A DNA stretch of 64,000 nt, from positions 992,001 to 1,056,000 of the forward strand of contig NZ_CP042997.1 in assembly GCF_008087625.1 (NCBI RefSeq). The letters run 5' to 3'. Source of the DNA: Aquisphaera giovannonii (GTDB taxonomy: Bacteria > Planctomycetota > Planctomycetia > Isosphaerales > Isosphaeraceae). The stretch's first letter is position 1, and every line of letters starts with the position of its first letter. Of the stretch, positions 34,016-42,711 are shown in pieces. The notes under the pieces were generated by a model. That model saw only the letters and a program-made list of their open reading frames with translations, did not search any database and was not told where the DNA came from. The translations under genes were made by a program, and so were the position numbers.

Positions 34016-35437
34016 ATGACCACCCCATCCGTCCCCGATTCGTGCCCGGCCCTGAGGGCCTGCCTCGCCGGCCTCCTCGCCCTCGCCCTCGCGCCGACCC
34101 GCCCGGCCGCCGCGGCGGGCCCCGACACCCCGTACCCCGCGAAGGTCAGCGAGAACCGCCGGTTCCTCCTGGATCAGCACGGCAGGCCCTTCTTCTACCT
34201 GGGGGACACCGCGTGGGAGCTGATCCACAGACTCAACCGCGAGGAGGCCGGGCTCTACCTGAAGGACCGCGCCGACCAGAAGTTCACCGTGATCCAGACG
34301 GTCGTCCTGGCCGAGCACGGCCACGAGCAGCCCAACCCGCAGGGCCACGTGCCGCTGGTCGGCAACGACCCGACGAGGCCCGACGAGGCGTACTTCGCCG
34401 ACGTGGACTGGGTCGTGGATCGCGCCGACGAGCTGGGGCTCTGCACCGGCCTGCTGCCGACGTGGGGGGACAAGTGGAACAAGAAGTGGGGCCGCGGGCC
34501 GGAGCTGTTCACGCCGGAGAACGCGCGGATCTACGGCGCGTACCTGGGGCGACGGTACCGGGATAAGCCGGTCGTCTGGATCCTCGGCGGCGACCGCCCC
34601 ATCGAGAACGACCGCCACAAGGCGATCATGCGGGCGATGGCCGAGGGGCTGCGGCAGGGGGACGGCGGCCGTCACCTGATCACCTTCCACCCGACCGGCT
34701 GGCAGAGCTCCGCCGACAGGCTGCACGACGAGCCCTGGCTCGACTTCAACATGTGCCAGAGCGGGCACGCCTTCAATCATGAGAACTTCAGGCTGATCGC
34801 CGCGGACTACGCGCGGACGCCCGCGAAGCCGTGCCTGGACGCCGAGCCCGGCTACGAGGACCACCCCTCCGAGTTCAAAGCGAGCAACGGCTACCTGGAC
34901 GACTACGAGACGCGCAGGTTCGCCTACTGGGCCCTGTTCGCCGGCGCCTGCGGTCACACCTACGGCTGCCACGACATCTGGCAGTTCTACGACAAGGGCC
35001 GCGCCCCGATCACGTTCGCCCGCACGCCCTGGCGGCAGGCGCTCGTCCTCCCCGGCAGCCGGCAGATGAAGCACGCCCGCGCCCTGATCGAGTCGCGGCC
35101 GGTCCTGGACCGGATCCCCGACCCCTCGCTGATCGTCGGCGACCCGGGCAAGGGGACGGACCGCATCGCCGCGACCCGGGGGGCGGACGGCTCGTATGCC
35201 TTCGTCTATTCGTCGTCCGGCATGCCGTTCTCCGTGGACCTGGGGCGGCTCTCGGGCCGGGGCCTGCGGACCTGGTGGCTCGACCCCCGGAGCGGCGAGG
35301 CCCGCGCCGGCGAGTCGTTCGCGCGGGAGGGGACCCGGGAATTCCGGCCCCCCTCGCGAGGCAAGGGGAACGACTGGGTCCTCGTGATCGACGACGCATC
35401 CCGCGCCTACCGCGCGCCGGGGGGCCTCGCCCGGTGA
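34016..35437 (+). CDS. DUF4038 glycoside hydrolase (apiosidase-like), secreted
   Basis: A 473-residue protein with a signal peptide (ACLAGLLALALAPTRPAAAA). It shows the DUF4038 pattern: RRFLLDQHGRPFFYLGDTAW near the N-terminus, then VVLAEHGHEQPNPQG, PVVWILGGDRPIEN and CLDAEPGYED, whose acidic residues fit the barrel's catalytic positions. The C-terminal part (FVYSSSGMPFSVDL) resembles the collagen-binding-like sandwich of this family. It probably hydrolyses plant or microbial polysaccharide outside the cytoplasm. It is divergent from the SUKH gene and unlinked to other carbohydrate genes. Confidence 0.88.
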   Translation: MTTPSVPDSCPALRACLAGLLALALAPTRPAAAAGPDTPYPAKVSENRRFLLDQHGRPFFYLGDTAWELIHRLNREEAGLYLKDRADQKFTVIQTVVLAEHGHEQPNPQGHVPLVGNDPTRPDEAYFADVDWVVDRADELGLCTGLLPTWGDKWNKKWGRGPELFTPENARIYGAYLGRRYRDKPVVWILGGDRPIENDRHKAIMRAMAEGLRQGDGGRHLITFHPTGWQSSADRLHDEPWLDFNMCQSGHAFNHENFRLIAADYARTPAKPCLDAEPGYEDHPSEFKASNGYLDDYETRRFAYWALFAGACGHTYGCHDIWQFYDKGRAPITFARTPWRQALVLPGSRQMKHARALIESRPVLDRIPDPSLIVGDPGKGTDRIAATRGADGSYAFVYSSSGMPFSVDLGRLSGRGLRTWWLDPRSGEARAGESFAREGTREFRPPSRGKGNDWVLVIDDASRAYRAPGGLAR

Positions 35438-35676
35438 TCGTCCCTGCCCTCCCTACGGACGGGGCCGCCGCTCCGGAATCGTGGCTTTCGATGCGAAGCG
35501 CGGCCCTGCGCTCACGTGATGGCACCTGCATCCTCGCAGACGGCCCCCCATGATGCGGGAATCGCCCGATCGGCGAGCCGAGAGCGGGTGCGTAAGATTG
35601 CTGGCCGTGATACGGTAAATATTGTCACGGATGCGCGACCACGATCGGGGCGAGAATCGGGCGGGGAGTGCCAGTG

Positions 35677-36945
35677 ATGGCGCAGGTTGAGGGGAGCACC
35701 GAGGTGTTGACCGCGCCGGTGGTGCCCGGCCACGAGCTGATCCGGCTGCTGGGAGCCGGCGGGATGGGCCGGGTCTACCTCGCCCGCCAGGTGGCGCTGG
35801 GGCGGCTGGTCTGCGTCAAGGTGCTGGCCATCCCGGACCTCGAGGATCCGATCCTCTGCCGGGCCCGGTTCCGCCGGGAGTCGGAGCTGCTGGCCGGCCT
35901 GTCGCATCCTCATATCATCGCGCTGTTCGATTACGGCGTGACCGCCGACTCGGACCTCCCCTACCTGGCGACCGAGTACATCGAGGGCGGGGACCTGCGG
36001 AGCCGGATGAAGCCCGGCCGGCCGATGCCGAGGGAGCGGGTGCGGGAGATCCTCCACCAGGTCGGCGACGCGCTGGAGCACCTGCACGGCAAGGGGATCA
36101 TCCACCGCGACCTCAAGCCCGAGAACATCCTGATGCCCACGGAGACGCTCTGCAAGGTCTGCGACTTCGGGCTGGCGGTGTTGCAGGAGAGCGCCGGGTC
36201 GCTGACGCGCTCGGGCCGGGGGCTGGGGACGCTCGGCTACGTGTCCCCGGAGCAGCAGCGAGGGGACCGGATCGACGAGCGGTCCGACCAGTACTCGCTG
36301 GCCGCGCTGGCCTACGAGCTGCTGACGGGCAAGCGCCCGCTGGGCCGGTTCCGGCCGCCGTCGCGGGTGAACGCGTTCTTGCCGGCGGGGCTCGACGCGG
36401 CGATCCTCCGTGGACTGGAGGAGAATCCCGCCGATCGCTACGAGTCCGTCGCACACTTCGTCCGTGCGATCGAGCCGTACCTGGATCCCGACCATGTGGG
36501 GGCCGGCCGGCTTTCGCCGCGGGCGAGGCGCGCGGCCCTCGGGGGCGTCGCCATCCTCGCGGCCCTCGCCGGGCTCGTCGCGCTCGCCCGGGGGATCCCC
36601 GGTGCCGACCGCCGGCCGCCCGCGGACCCGCCCGCCCCCCCCGCCCAGGTCCCCGCGCCCGAGCCGCGGTCGGCCGAGTTCCGGCGCCTGACCGAGCTGC
36701 GGGCGTACCTGCTCTGGGTGGCCCAGGGGAGGCCCAACGGCAACGACATCGCGACCCGGAACTGGCTCGACGCCGAGAAGCTCGTGGAGGGCCAGGTCAA
36801 CGCCCGCGCCTACGAGCTCTGGGTCCGCCAGGGCAGGCCCGAGGGCGCCGAGGGCGCGGCCGCCGCCGGGCGCAATCGTCGCGACGCCGAGCGTCAGCTG
36901 CTGAAGGAGGTCGAGGAGGAGGCCCGCCTCCACCCGCCGAACTGA
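35677..36945 (+). CDS. Membrane Ser/Thr protein kinase with DUF2934-like tail
   Basis: I prefer the ATG at 35677, about ten bases after GGGGAG; a GTG nine bases earlier would be too close to that site. The 422 residues contain a complete kinase: GAGGMG loop (about 27), VCVKVL, HRDLKPEN (about 143), DFG (about 163), TLGYVSPEQ. One transmembrane helix follows (GGVAILAALAGLVALA, about 288-305). The tail holds two related segments, LRAYLLWVAQGRPNGNDIA and AYELWVRQGRPEGAEG, each leading to an AExx(L/V) helix as in DUF2934. It is an inner-membrane PknB-like kinase without extracellular PASTA repeats. Confidence 0.88.
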   Translation: MAQVEGSTEVLTAPVVPGHELIRLLGAGGMGRVYLARQVALGRLVCVKVLAIPDLEDPILCRARFRRESELLAGLSHPHIIALFDYGVTADSDLPYLATEYIEGGDLRSRMKPGRPMPRERVREILHQVGDALEHLHGKGIIHRDLKPENILMPTETLCKVCDFGLAVLQESAGSLTRSGRGLGTLGYVSPEQQRGDRIDERSDQYSLAALAYELLTGKRPLGRFRPPSRVNAFLPAGLDAAILRGLEENPADRYESVAHFVRAIEPYLDPDHVGAGRLSPRARRAALGGVAILAALAGLVALARGIPGADRRPPADPPAPPAQVPAPEPRSAEFRRLTELRAYLLWVAQGRPNGNDIATRNWLDAEKLVEGQVNARAYELWVRQGRPEGAEGAAAAGRNRRDAERQLLKEVEEEARLHPPN

Positions 36946-37077
36946 GCTGCGATCGGCGGCCGACGCGGGGCGAGCCGCCCGCGGCACCCGGTTTGCCTTC
37001 GATCGTGCCCCGGGCGAGCGAGCCGGGCCCGGCCCACCTCGGGATGCCCGGTCCGCGAGACGAGGCGAGGCACGATC

Positions 37078-38355
37078 ATGAGCGAGAGCACGCGCCGCGG
37101 GTTCCTGGCGGCCGGAGCGGTGGGGACCCTGGCCGCGGCGCCGGCGACGGCCAACGCCGCGGGGGGATTCGGCGGCCAGCCTCGTGATGGCCGCCGGGGC
37201 TCGGCCGCGGGCCCGGAGCCGGTGAAGATCCCGACGATGCTGGCCGACACCGAGGCCAAGCCCGGACCGGCCTTCACGCCCCTCCCGCCGGAGGAGCGGC
37301 TCGGGTTCGCGGTCGTCGGGCTCGGCGAGCTGGCCCTCCACCAGGTCCTCCCCGCCTTCGGCCGGGCGAAGCGGTGCCGCCTCGCGGCGCTCGTCAGCGG
37401 CGACGCGGACAAGGCCCGGGCGGTCGCCTCGCAGTACGGCATCGGCCGCGAGAACCTCTACGACTACAAGGCCTACGACCGGCTGGCCGACGACCCGGCG
37501 GTGGACGTCGTCTACATCATCCTCCCCAACAGCATGCACCTCGAGTTCACCTCCCGGGCGGCGGCCGCCGGCAAGCACGTCCTCTGCGAGAAGCCGATGG
37601 CCACCTCGGCGGCCGACTGCGAGGCCATGATCGCCGCCTGCGAGAAGGCGAAGAAGCAACTGATGATCGCGTACCGATGCCAGTATGAGCCGCATCATCG
37701 CGAGGCGATCCGCCTGGCGCGTTCCGGCGAGCTCGGCCCGCTTCGCCTGATCGAGGCGACGAACGGCCAGAACCAGGGGCCGCCCGGGCAGTGGCGGCAC
37801 AGGAAGGCCCTGGCCGGGGGCGGCTCGCTGCCGGACGTGGGGATCTATTGCCTCAACGCCGCCCGATACATCACGGGGGAGGAGCCCTCGGAGGTCTCCG
37901 CCCAGGTCCTGACGGATTCGTCCGACCCGCGATTCGCCGAGGTCGAGGACCGGATCGCCTTCCAGCTCAAGTTCCCCTCGGGCGTGCTGGCGGACTGCCG
38001 GTCGTACTACTCCGCGCACGAATCCCGGCGCTGCCGGGTGATGGCGGAGCGGGGCTGGATCGACATGGATCCCGCCTTCTCGTACCAGGGCCTCCGGATG
38101 AAGGTGGCCCGGGTCGAGCGCGGGGCCGAACACGTGAGCGAGGTCCGGCTGCCCTCCCCCGACCAGTTCGCCGCGGAGATGGACCACATGGCGGAGCGGG
38201 CCGCCCGGGGCGAGCGCCCGCACACCCCCGGGGAGGAGGGCCTCCAGGACCAGCGGATCATCGAGGCCATCTACCGGGCCGCCCGCGAGGGCAGGCCGGT
38301 GCCCCTGGCGGCGGCCCCGGGGCGGGACGCCACCCGCGGCCCCGCCCCCGGCTGA
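37078..38355 (+). CDS. Gfo/Idh/MocA-family oxidoreductase, Tat-exported
   Basis: A 425-residue protein. The N-terminus STRRGFLAAGAVGTLAAAP is a twin-arginine signal. The Rossmann part reads FAVVGLGELALHQVLPAFGR, then AYDRLADDPAVDVVYI and the family motif GKHVLCEKPMA, whose Lys-Pro is the conserved EKP of the active site. The C-terminal domain includes DVGIYCLNAARYITGEEP. It resembles glucose-fructose oxidoreductase-type enzymes that carry tightly bound NADP in the periplasm. The usual glycine loop reads GLGEL. The sugar substrate is unknown. Confidence 0.9.
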   Translation: MSESTRRGFLAAGAVGTLAAAPATANAAGGFGGQPRDGRRGSAAGPEPVKIPTMLADTEAKPGPAFTPLPPEERLGFAVVGLGELALHQVLPAFGRAKRCRLAALVSGDADKARAVASQYGIGRENLYDYKAYDRLADDPAVDVVYIILPNSMHLEFTSRAAAAGKHVLCEKPMATSAADCEAMIAACEKAKKQLMIAYRCQYEPHHREAIRLARSGELGPLRLIEATNGQNQGPPGQWRHRKALAGGGSLPDVGIYCLNAARYITGEEPSEVSAQVLTDSSDPRFAEVEDRIAFQLKFPSGVLADCRSYYSAHESRRCRVMAERGWIDMDPAFSYQGLRMKVARVERGAEHVSEVRLPSPDQFAAEMDHMAERAARGERPHTPGEEGLQDQRIIEAIYRAAREGRPVPLAAAPGRDATRGPAPG

Positions 38356-38364
38356 CGCCGCCGC

Positions 38365-38847
38365 TCACTCACACGAGGGGGAGCCCGCGAACGCCTCCTT
38401 CATGCGGGCCTCGATCTCCGCGGGCGTCAGGTCCTCGAGGTGCTCGGAGATCCCCCAGTGGTGGCCGAACGGGTCGATGAGCTTTCCGTAGCGGTCGCCC
38501 CAGAACATGTCCTGCGGCGGCATGGAGACCTTCGCCCCGGCCGCGACCGCCTTCTCGAAGGCGGCATCGACGTCGGTGACCGCGAGGTGGATCACCACCG
38601 GCGAGCCGCCGTTCGCCGGGCCGACCGAGCCGTAGTCCGGGAACTCGTCGGCGAGGTAGAGCTTGGAATCGCCGAACTTCAACTCCGCGTGGCCCAGCTT
38701 GAACGTGCCGTCCTTGTCCGGGAACGGCATCCGGTAGATCTCCTCCGCGCCGAACGCCTCCTTGTAGAACTCGATCGCCTCCGCCGCCCCCTTGATGACC
38801 AGGTGCGGCGTGATCACGGGCTGGCCCGCCGGAATTGGGTGCGCCAT
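38365..38847 (-). CDS. VOC-family (glyoxalase/PhnB-like) protein
   Basis: Start chosen at MAHPIPAGQPVITPHLVI with GGGGGAT just upstream; 160 residues. The fold reads IEFYKEAFGAEEIYRMPFPD in the first beta-alpha unit and GDRYGKLIDPFGHHWGIS in the second. This is the PhnB/YdcJ-like vicinal oxygen chelate pattern with His and Glu metal ligands. Members act as glyoxalases, dioxygenases or resistance proteins, and the specific activity cannot be read. It is convergent with the Gfo/Idh/MocA gene (stops 9 bp apart). Confidence 0.88.
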   Translation of the reverse strand: MAHPIPAGQPVITPHLVIKGAAEAIEFYKEAFGAEEIYRMPFPDKDGTFKLGHAELKFGDSKLYLADEFPDYGSVGPANGGSPVVIHLAVTDVDAAFEKAVAAGAKVSMPPQDMFWGDRYGKLIDPFGHHWGISEHLEDLTPAEIEARMKEAFAGSPSCE

Positions 38848-38942
38848 GGATATCCCCCGTCGGATCGGGGCCCCGCCGCTCCTGGTCACATGAACAGGAT
38901 GCCGGCCGGGCCGGTGAAGTACAACGAGGAATCGGCATTTTG

Positions 38943-40136
38943 TCAACGTATGTACAGTAAAAATGCCGGGGTCGATAGGACGGACCGGGGGGGGACGCGC
39001 TCATGCGACGGATGGACCGCCAGGAGGCCACGGCCCGCGGCGGCTCCGGGTCCCCCCCGGACGTGGAATGCCGGCGCGTGAGCGAGTGCGGAGAGCGTGG
39101 CGACGAGGAGGACGTAGTGGACGAGGGCCCCGCGATCCGGGCGGGGGGCGGGCTGGCTCAGGGCGGCCCGCCCGGCGGCGACGATGGTGATGAGGACGAG
39201 CAGGCCGTCGCCGGTGAGGGCCCAGGCGGTGGCGACGGCGGCGGCGGCCAGCCAGCGCTGGGGGCGGTCCAGGCTGTGGAACGCGCGGCTGCCGTCGAGT
39301 TGCCAGATAGGGATGAGGTTGAAGAGGTTGATGAAGGCGCCGACGTGCGTCAGCGCGGCGAACACCCCCCAGCCGCTCAGCAGGTAGACCGCCCCGCAGA
39401 AGGCCGCGGCGGCGAGCCCCCAGGTCGGGCCGGCGAGGCCCACCCGGGCGTCCTCGCGGGGGTCGGCGAAGGCCTGCTGGAGGCGGATCACGGCCCCCAG
39501 GCCCGGGATGAACAGCGGGGCGGTCGCGGGGACGCCGTAACGCATGAGCATGGCCACGTGGCCCATCTCGTGGACGTAGATCGAGAGCACCAGGCCCAAT
39601 GCGAAGGGGAGTCCGAAGGCCGCCCAGTAGACGCCAACCATCGCGAACATGGAGAAGAACGTGCTCGCCTTGGTCAGCCCCAGGAGCAGGAGCTTGGCCT
39701 TGCCGAGGAGCATGAAGGCCAGGAACTTGAACTTCCAGGCGGCCAGGGCCAGGCCGCCGGCGACCCCGCCCGCGCCGGCGAGCCCCTGGGACCAGCCCTG
39801 GACGTCGGGCCCGGCGGGGGCCGGATCGGGCGCCGAGGGCAAGGGGCCCGCCCCTTCGACGCGGCGGGACAGCCCGGCGATCCGCTCGACGATCGCCGCG
39901 TGCTGGCGGGTCGATGGGGGCAGCAGCGCCAGGGCCTGCCGCCAGGCGGCCAGGGCCGCGGAGAGGTCCCCGTCGCGCTCCGCGACCTCCGCCGCGTGGG
40001 CCAGGGCCTTGAGGTGGTCGGCGTGGATCAGCTGGTGGCAGGCCGGGCATGCCAGCAGCGACGGGGCGAGCTCGGTGCCGCAGGACGGACAGGCGACCGT
40101 GGCCCGGAAGGGGGCGTGCGCGGCCTCAGAGCTCAT
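38943..40136 (-). CDS. Site-2-protease-like (M50) membrane metallopeptidase with zinc ribbon
   Basis: A 397-residue protein. An N-terminal zinc ribbon (CPSC, CPAC) precedes a helical, TPR-like cytoplasmic segment and several membrane helices. The metalloprotease motif HEMGH (HExxH) lies in YVHEMGHVAMLMRYG. The third zinc-ligand motif NLIPIWQLDGSR (NPDG type) follows in a later helix. The enzyme should cleave substrates within the inner membrane. Its start lies within the end of the preceding membrane-protein gene (11-bp overlap), so the two are translationally coupled. The last 40 residues are low complexity and may not be structured. Confidence 0.85.
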   Translation of the reverse strand: MSSEAAHAPFRATVACPSCGTELAPSLLACPACHQLIHADHLKALAHAAEVAERDGDLSAALAAWRQALALLPPSTRQHAAIVERIAGLSRRVEGAGPLPSAPDPAPAGPDVQGWSQGLAGAGGVAGGLALAAWKFKFLAFMLLGKAKLLLLGLTKASTFFSMFAMVGVYWAAFGLPFALGLVLSIYVHEMGHVAMLMRYGVPATAPLFIPGLGAVIRLQQAFADPREDARVGLAGPTWGLAAAAFCGAVYLLSGWGVFAALTHVGAFINLFNLIPIWQLDGSRAFHSLDRPQRWLAAAAVATAWALTGDGLLVLITIVAAGRAALSQPAPRPDRGALVHYVLLVATLSALAHAPAFHVRGGPGAAAGRGLLAVHPSHERVPPRSVLSTPAFLLYIR

Positions 40137-40980
40137 CGTGGGCCTCCGGCTTCACTTCGGCGTCGGGCACGCCCGCCGCGGCCAGGCGATACGGGCCGCT
40201 GAAGGCGACGCCGGCCCTCCTCCGGTTCAGCTTCCAGGCCTCCCAGATCGCGAAGGCGTAGATCAGGCCGGAGATCGGCGAGGCGGTCGCCATCTCGACC
40301 GGCGCCATGAGGACGACCCGCCCGAGGACGAGGAGGAACGGGGGATGCGCCGCGATCAGCCGGCCGAGCATCACCCAGGCGTTCTCGGGGGCGCGGGGGT
40401 TCGCCGCCGCGGGCGCCGCCTGGCCTGCCTGCGCGACCTCGCCCGCGGCCGCGGGGGCGTCCTGGCGCTGTTCCATCGCGGCCTGCATCGCCCCGACCAT
40501 CATCGGGATGAACATCGCACCGATCGCCAGGTAGGTCAGCGAGACGGCCAGGGCCTGGTAGCCGAGGCCGCCGCGGTTCCCGGACGCCGCCCGGACGGCG
40601 CCCCCGATGAGGGCCCCGACCACGATCGCGACCAGGCCGATGTTCATGCCGGTGATCGCGATGATGGCATAGTAGAGCACGGAGCCCATGACGGCCGCGA
40701 CGAGCCCGTAGGCGACCGCCTTGCTGGCCCGCCACGCCGGTGATCCCGCCGCGGCGACGGCCCCGATCCGCTCGCGGCAGGCCGGGCAGACGACGTGCCC
40801 GGCGGCCTCGTAGTAGGCGTCCTCGATCGGCCGCTTGCAGGCGGCGCAGCGGGGGCCGTCCGCGGCCTTCTCCGCGTCGGAGGCGGCGCCCGGCGAGGGG
40901 CCGGAGGCCTCGGTCGCGAACTCGGCGCGGTCGAACTGGAGCTCGGCCGGCGCGTCCCCGGGCTGCTCGTCTTGGGGCAT
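40126..40980 (-). CDS. Membrane protein with N-terminal zinc ribbon
   Basis: A 284-residue protein, start at MPQDEQPGDAPAELQFDR. A treble-clef or LIM-like zinc ribbon (CAACKRPIEDAYYEAAGHVV, CPAC) is followed by four to five membrane helices (AVAYGLVAAVMGSVLYYAII, NIGLVAIVVGALIGGAV, AVSLTYLAIGAMFIPMM, and a last pair). It lies first in a two-gene operon with the M50 protease and overlaps it by 11 bp. Its shared zinc-ribbon-plus-membrane design suggests a partner or substrate-presenting subunit of that protease. That is inference, and no enzymatic motif is visible. Confidence 0.75.
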   Translation of the reverse strand: MPQDEQPGDAPAELQFDRAEFATEASGPSPGAASDAEKAADGPRCAACKRPIEDAYYEAAGHVVCPACRERIGAVAAAGSPAWRASKAVAYGLVAAVMGSVLYYAIIAITGMNIGLVAIVVGALIGGAVRAASGNRGGLGYQALAVSLTYLAIGAMFIPMMVGAMQAAMEQRQDAPAAAGEVAQAGQAAPAAANPRAPENAWVMLGRLIAAHPPFLLVLGRVVLMAPVEMATASPISGLIYAFAIWEAWKLNRRRAGVAFSGPYRLAAAGVPDAEVKPEAHDEL

Positions 40981-41267
40981 GATGGGTCGCTCGAGATGGT
41001 TCGGGCCGGGCCCTCGGCGAAGCGTCGCGGACCGCTGGCAGTGTACCGGCCGCCCTGGGGATTTCAAAGCCCTCGGCGGCCGTCGCGGGCCGCACGCGGG
41101 GCGTGGCGCTCGGATTGACACGCCGGCGCCGGGTTTCTACGATCTCAACTGCCCGTCGGCGGATCGATGGACATGACCATCCGCCGGATCGGGCCGGGCG
41201 AATCCGGGGGCCGCGGCCGGGCCGAGAGATCACGCGATCGACGGCGGGGAAGGGCCAGGGCGTGGGG

Positions 41268-42542
41268 ATGCCGCACCGCGACGACGATGGACCTCCAGGG
41301 ATGACGTCCGCCTCGCTGATGCCTGCGCCGGCCGCCCCCGCCCCGCGGCCGGAGCCCGCGCGCGATCGGGATACCGCCGCCCGGGCCGACCTCACCTCGC
41401 CCGCCTCGCCGCTGCGGGTCCTCTGGTTCTACGACCTGGACGGGTGCCACGGGCCGACCGGCGTCACGCGGCACGCGCTGGGGCAGCTCGAGCGCCTCGC
41501 CCGGCGCGGGGACGTCGCGCTGCGGGTGGCCACCGGGCGGATGTCGCAGCCGGACGGCCTGGCCTACTGGGCGTCGCTGGAGGACCTGCCCCGCCGCGAG
41601 CTGCCGCTGGGCACGCGGCACCTCCTCAGGTGGTGGCGGCTCAGCGACTGGCCGCCCCTCGATGCGCTCTGCGGCCCGGCGGACTGGGTCTACTGCCCGG
41701 CCGAATACGACGTCCCCGTGAAGTCGGCGAGGCTGGCGGTCACGAGCCACGACGTGCTCCAGCACCTCCGCTACCTGCCGCCCCGCAACCGCGAGCGGCT
41801 GGCCGCCGCGTTCGAGCGGGCGGACCTGATCCTCTCGGTCTCGGAGTTCAACACCGGGCAGCTCGTCGAGGCCTTCCCGTCCTGCCGCGATAAGGTGGCC
41901 TACGTGCCCAACGCCGCGGAGGACCTCTTCTTCGAGCCGGCGACGCCGCGGCAGCGGGGTCGGGCGCGGGCCGACCTGGGCCTGCCCGAGGGGATGCCCT
42001 ACCTGATCTCGGTGGCGAACTTCCAGCCCAGGAAGAACCTGCCCCGGCTGGTCCGTGCGGCGGCCGCCCTGCCCGAGGTGGCCGGCGGCGACCTCGCCCT
42101 CGTGCTGCTGGGCACCGGCGCCGAGGCCGAGGCCCGCCCGCTCCGCGAGGCGGTCGCGGCGGCCGGCCGCCGGGCCGTCGTGCGGATGCCCGGCTACCGC
42201 CAGGGGGAGGCCCTCCGCGCCGCCTACGCGGAGGCCGCCGCCCTGGTCTTCCCCTCGCTCTGCGAGAGCTTCGGCATCCCGGTCGTCGAGGCGATGGCCC
42301 AGGGCACCCCATCGGCCCTGGCCGACTCCACGGCCCTGCCCGAGATCGGCGGCGCCGCCGGCTGGTACTTCGACCCCCTCAGCGAGGAGTCCATCACCGC
42401 GACCCTCCGCGAGCTCCTCGACCGCCGCGACGAGCGCGATCGCCGCGTCGCCCTGGGCCGCACCATCGCCGCCCGCTTCCGCTGGCAGGCCGCCAACGAC
42501 CTCCTGGTGCGCTGGCTGCGATCGCGAGAAGGCGGGACGTAG
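41268..42542 (+). CDS. Glycosyltransferase family 4
   Basis: A 424-residue GT-B enzyme. The N-terminal domain has VLWFYDLDGCHGPTGVTRHA with the GPTGV donor-side loop, then SVSEFNTGQLVEAFP. The C-terminal domain has VANFQPRKNLPRLVRA and the family's ExE-like donor site in FPSLCESFGIPVVEAMAQG. Members add sugars from nucleotide donors to lipids or polysaccharides. A start at 41301 is also possible. It is divergent from the zinc-ribbon membrane protein operon and alone in its transcription unit, so the glycan is unknown. Confidence 0.9.
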   Translation: MPHRDDDGPPGMTSASLMPAPAAPAPRPEPARDRDTAARADLTSPASPLRVLWFYDLDGCHGPTGVTRHALGQLERLARRGDVALRVATGRMSQPDGLAYWASLEDLPRRELPLGTRHLLRWWRLSDWPPLDALCGPADWVYCPAEYDVPVKSARLAVTSHDVLQHLRYLPPRNRERLAAAFERADLILSVSEFNTGQLVEAFPSCRDKVAYVPNAAEDLFFEPATPRQRGRARADLGLPEGMPYLISVANFQPRKNLPRLVRAAAALPEVAGGDLALVLLGTGAEAEARPLREAVAAAGRRAVVRMPGYRQGEALRAAYAEAAALVFPSLCESFGIPVVEAMAQGTPSALADSTALPEIGGAAGWYFDPLSEESITATLRELLDRRDERDRRVALGRTIAARFRWQAANDLLVRWLRSREGGT

Positions 42543-42711
42543 AGGGCCGATCGCCCGCATGGGGCACGGGCCCGAACTGCGTAGGCGGCTACTGCCGCCG
42601 AACGCGCCGGCCTCGCCCCGCGCAAGCGGCGTCGGTCGATGATGCCGTCGCCGGCCCCTGGCCGTCTCACCCGTGGCGAGCGGCGTCGGCCGGCCCTCAT
42701 CCCCCGGCCCC

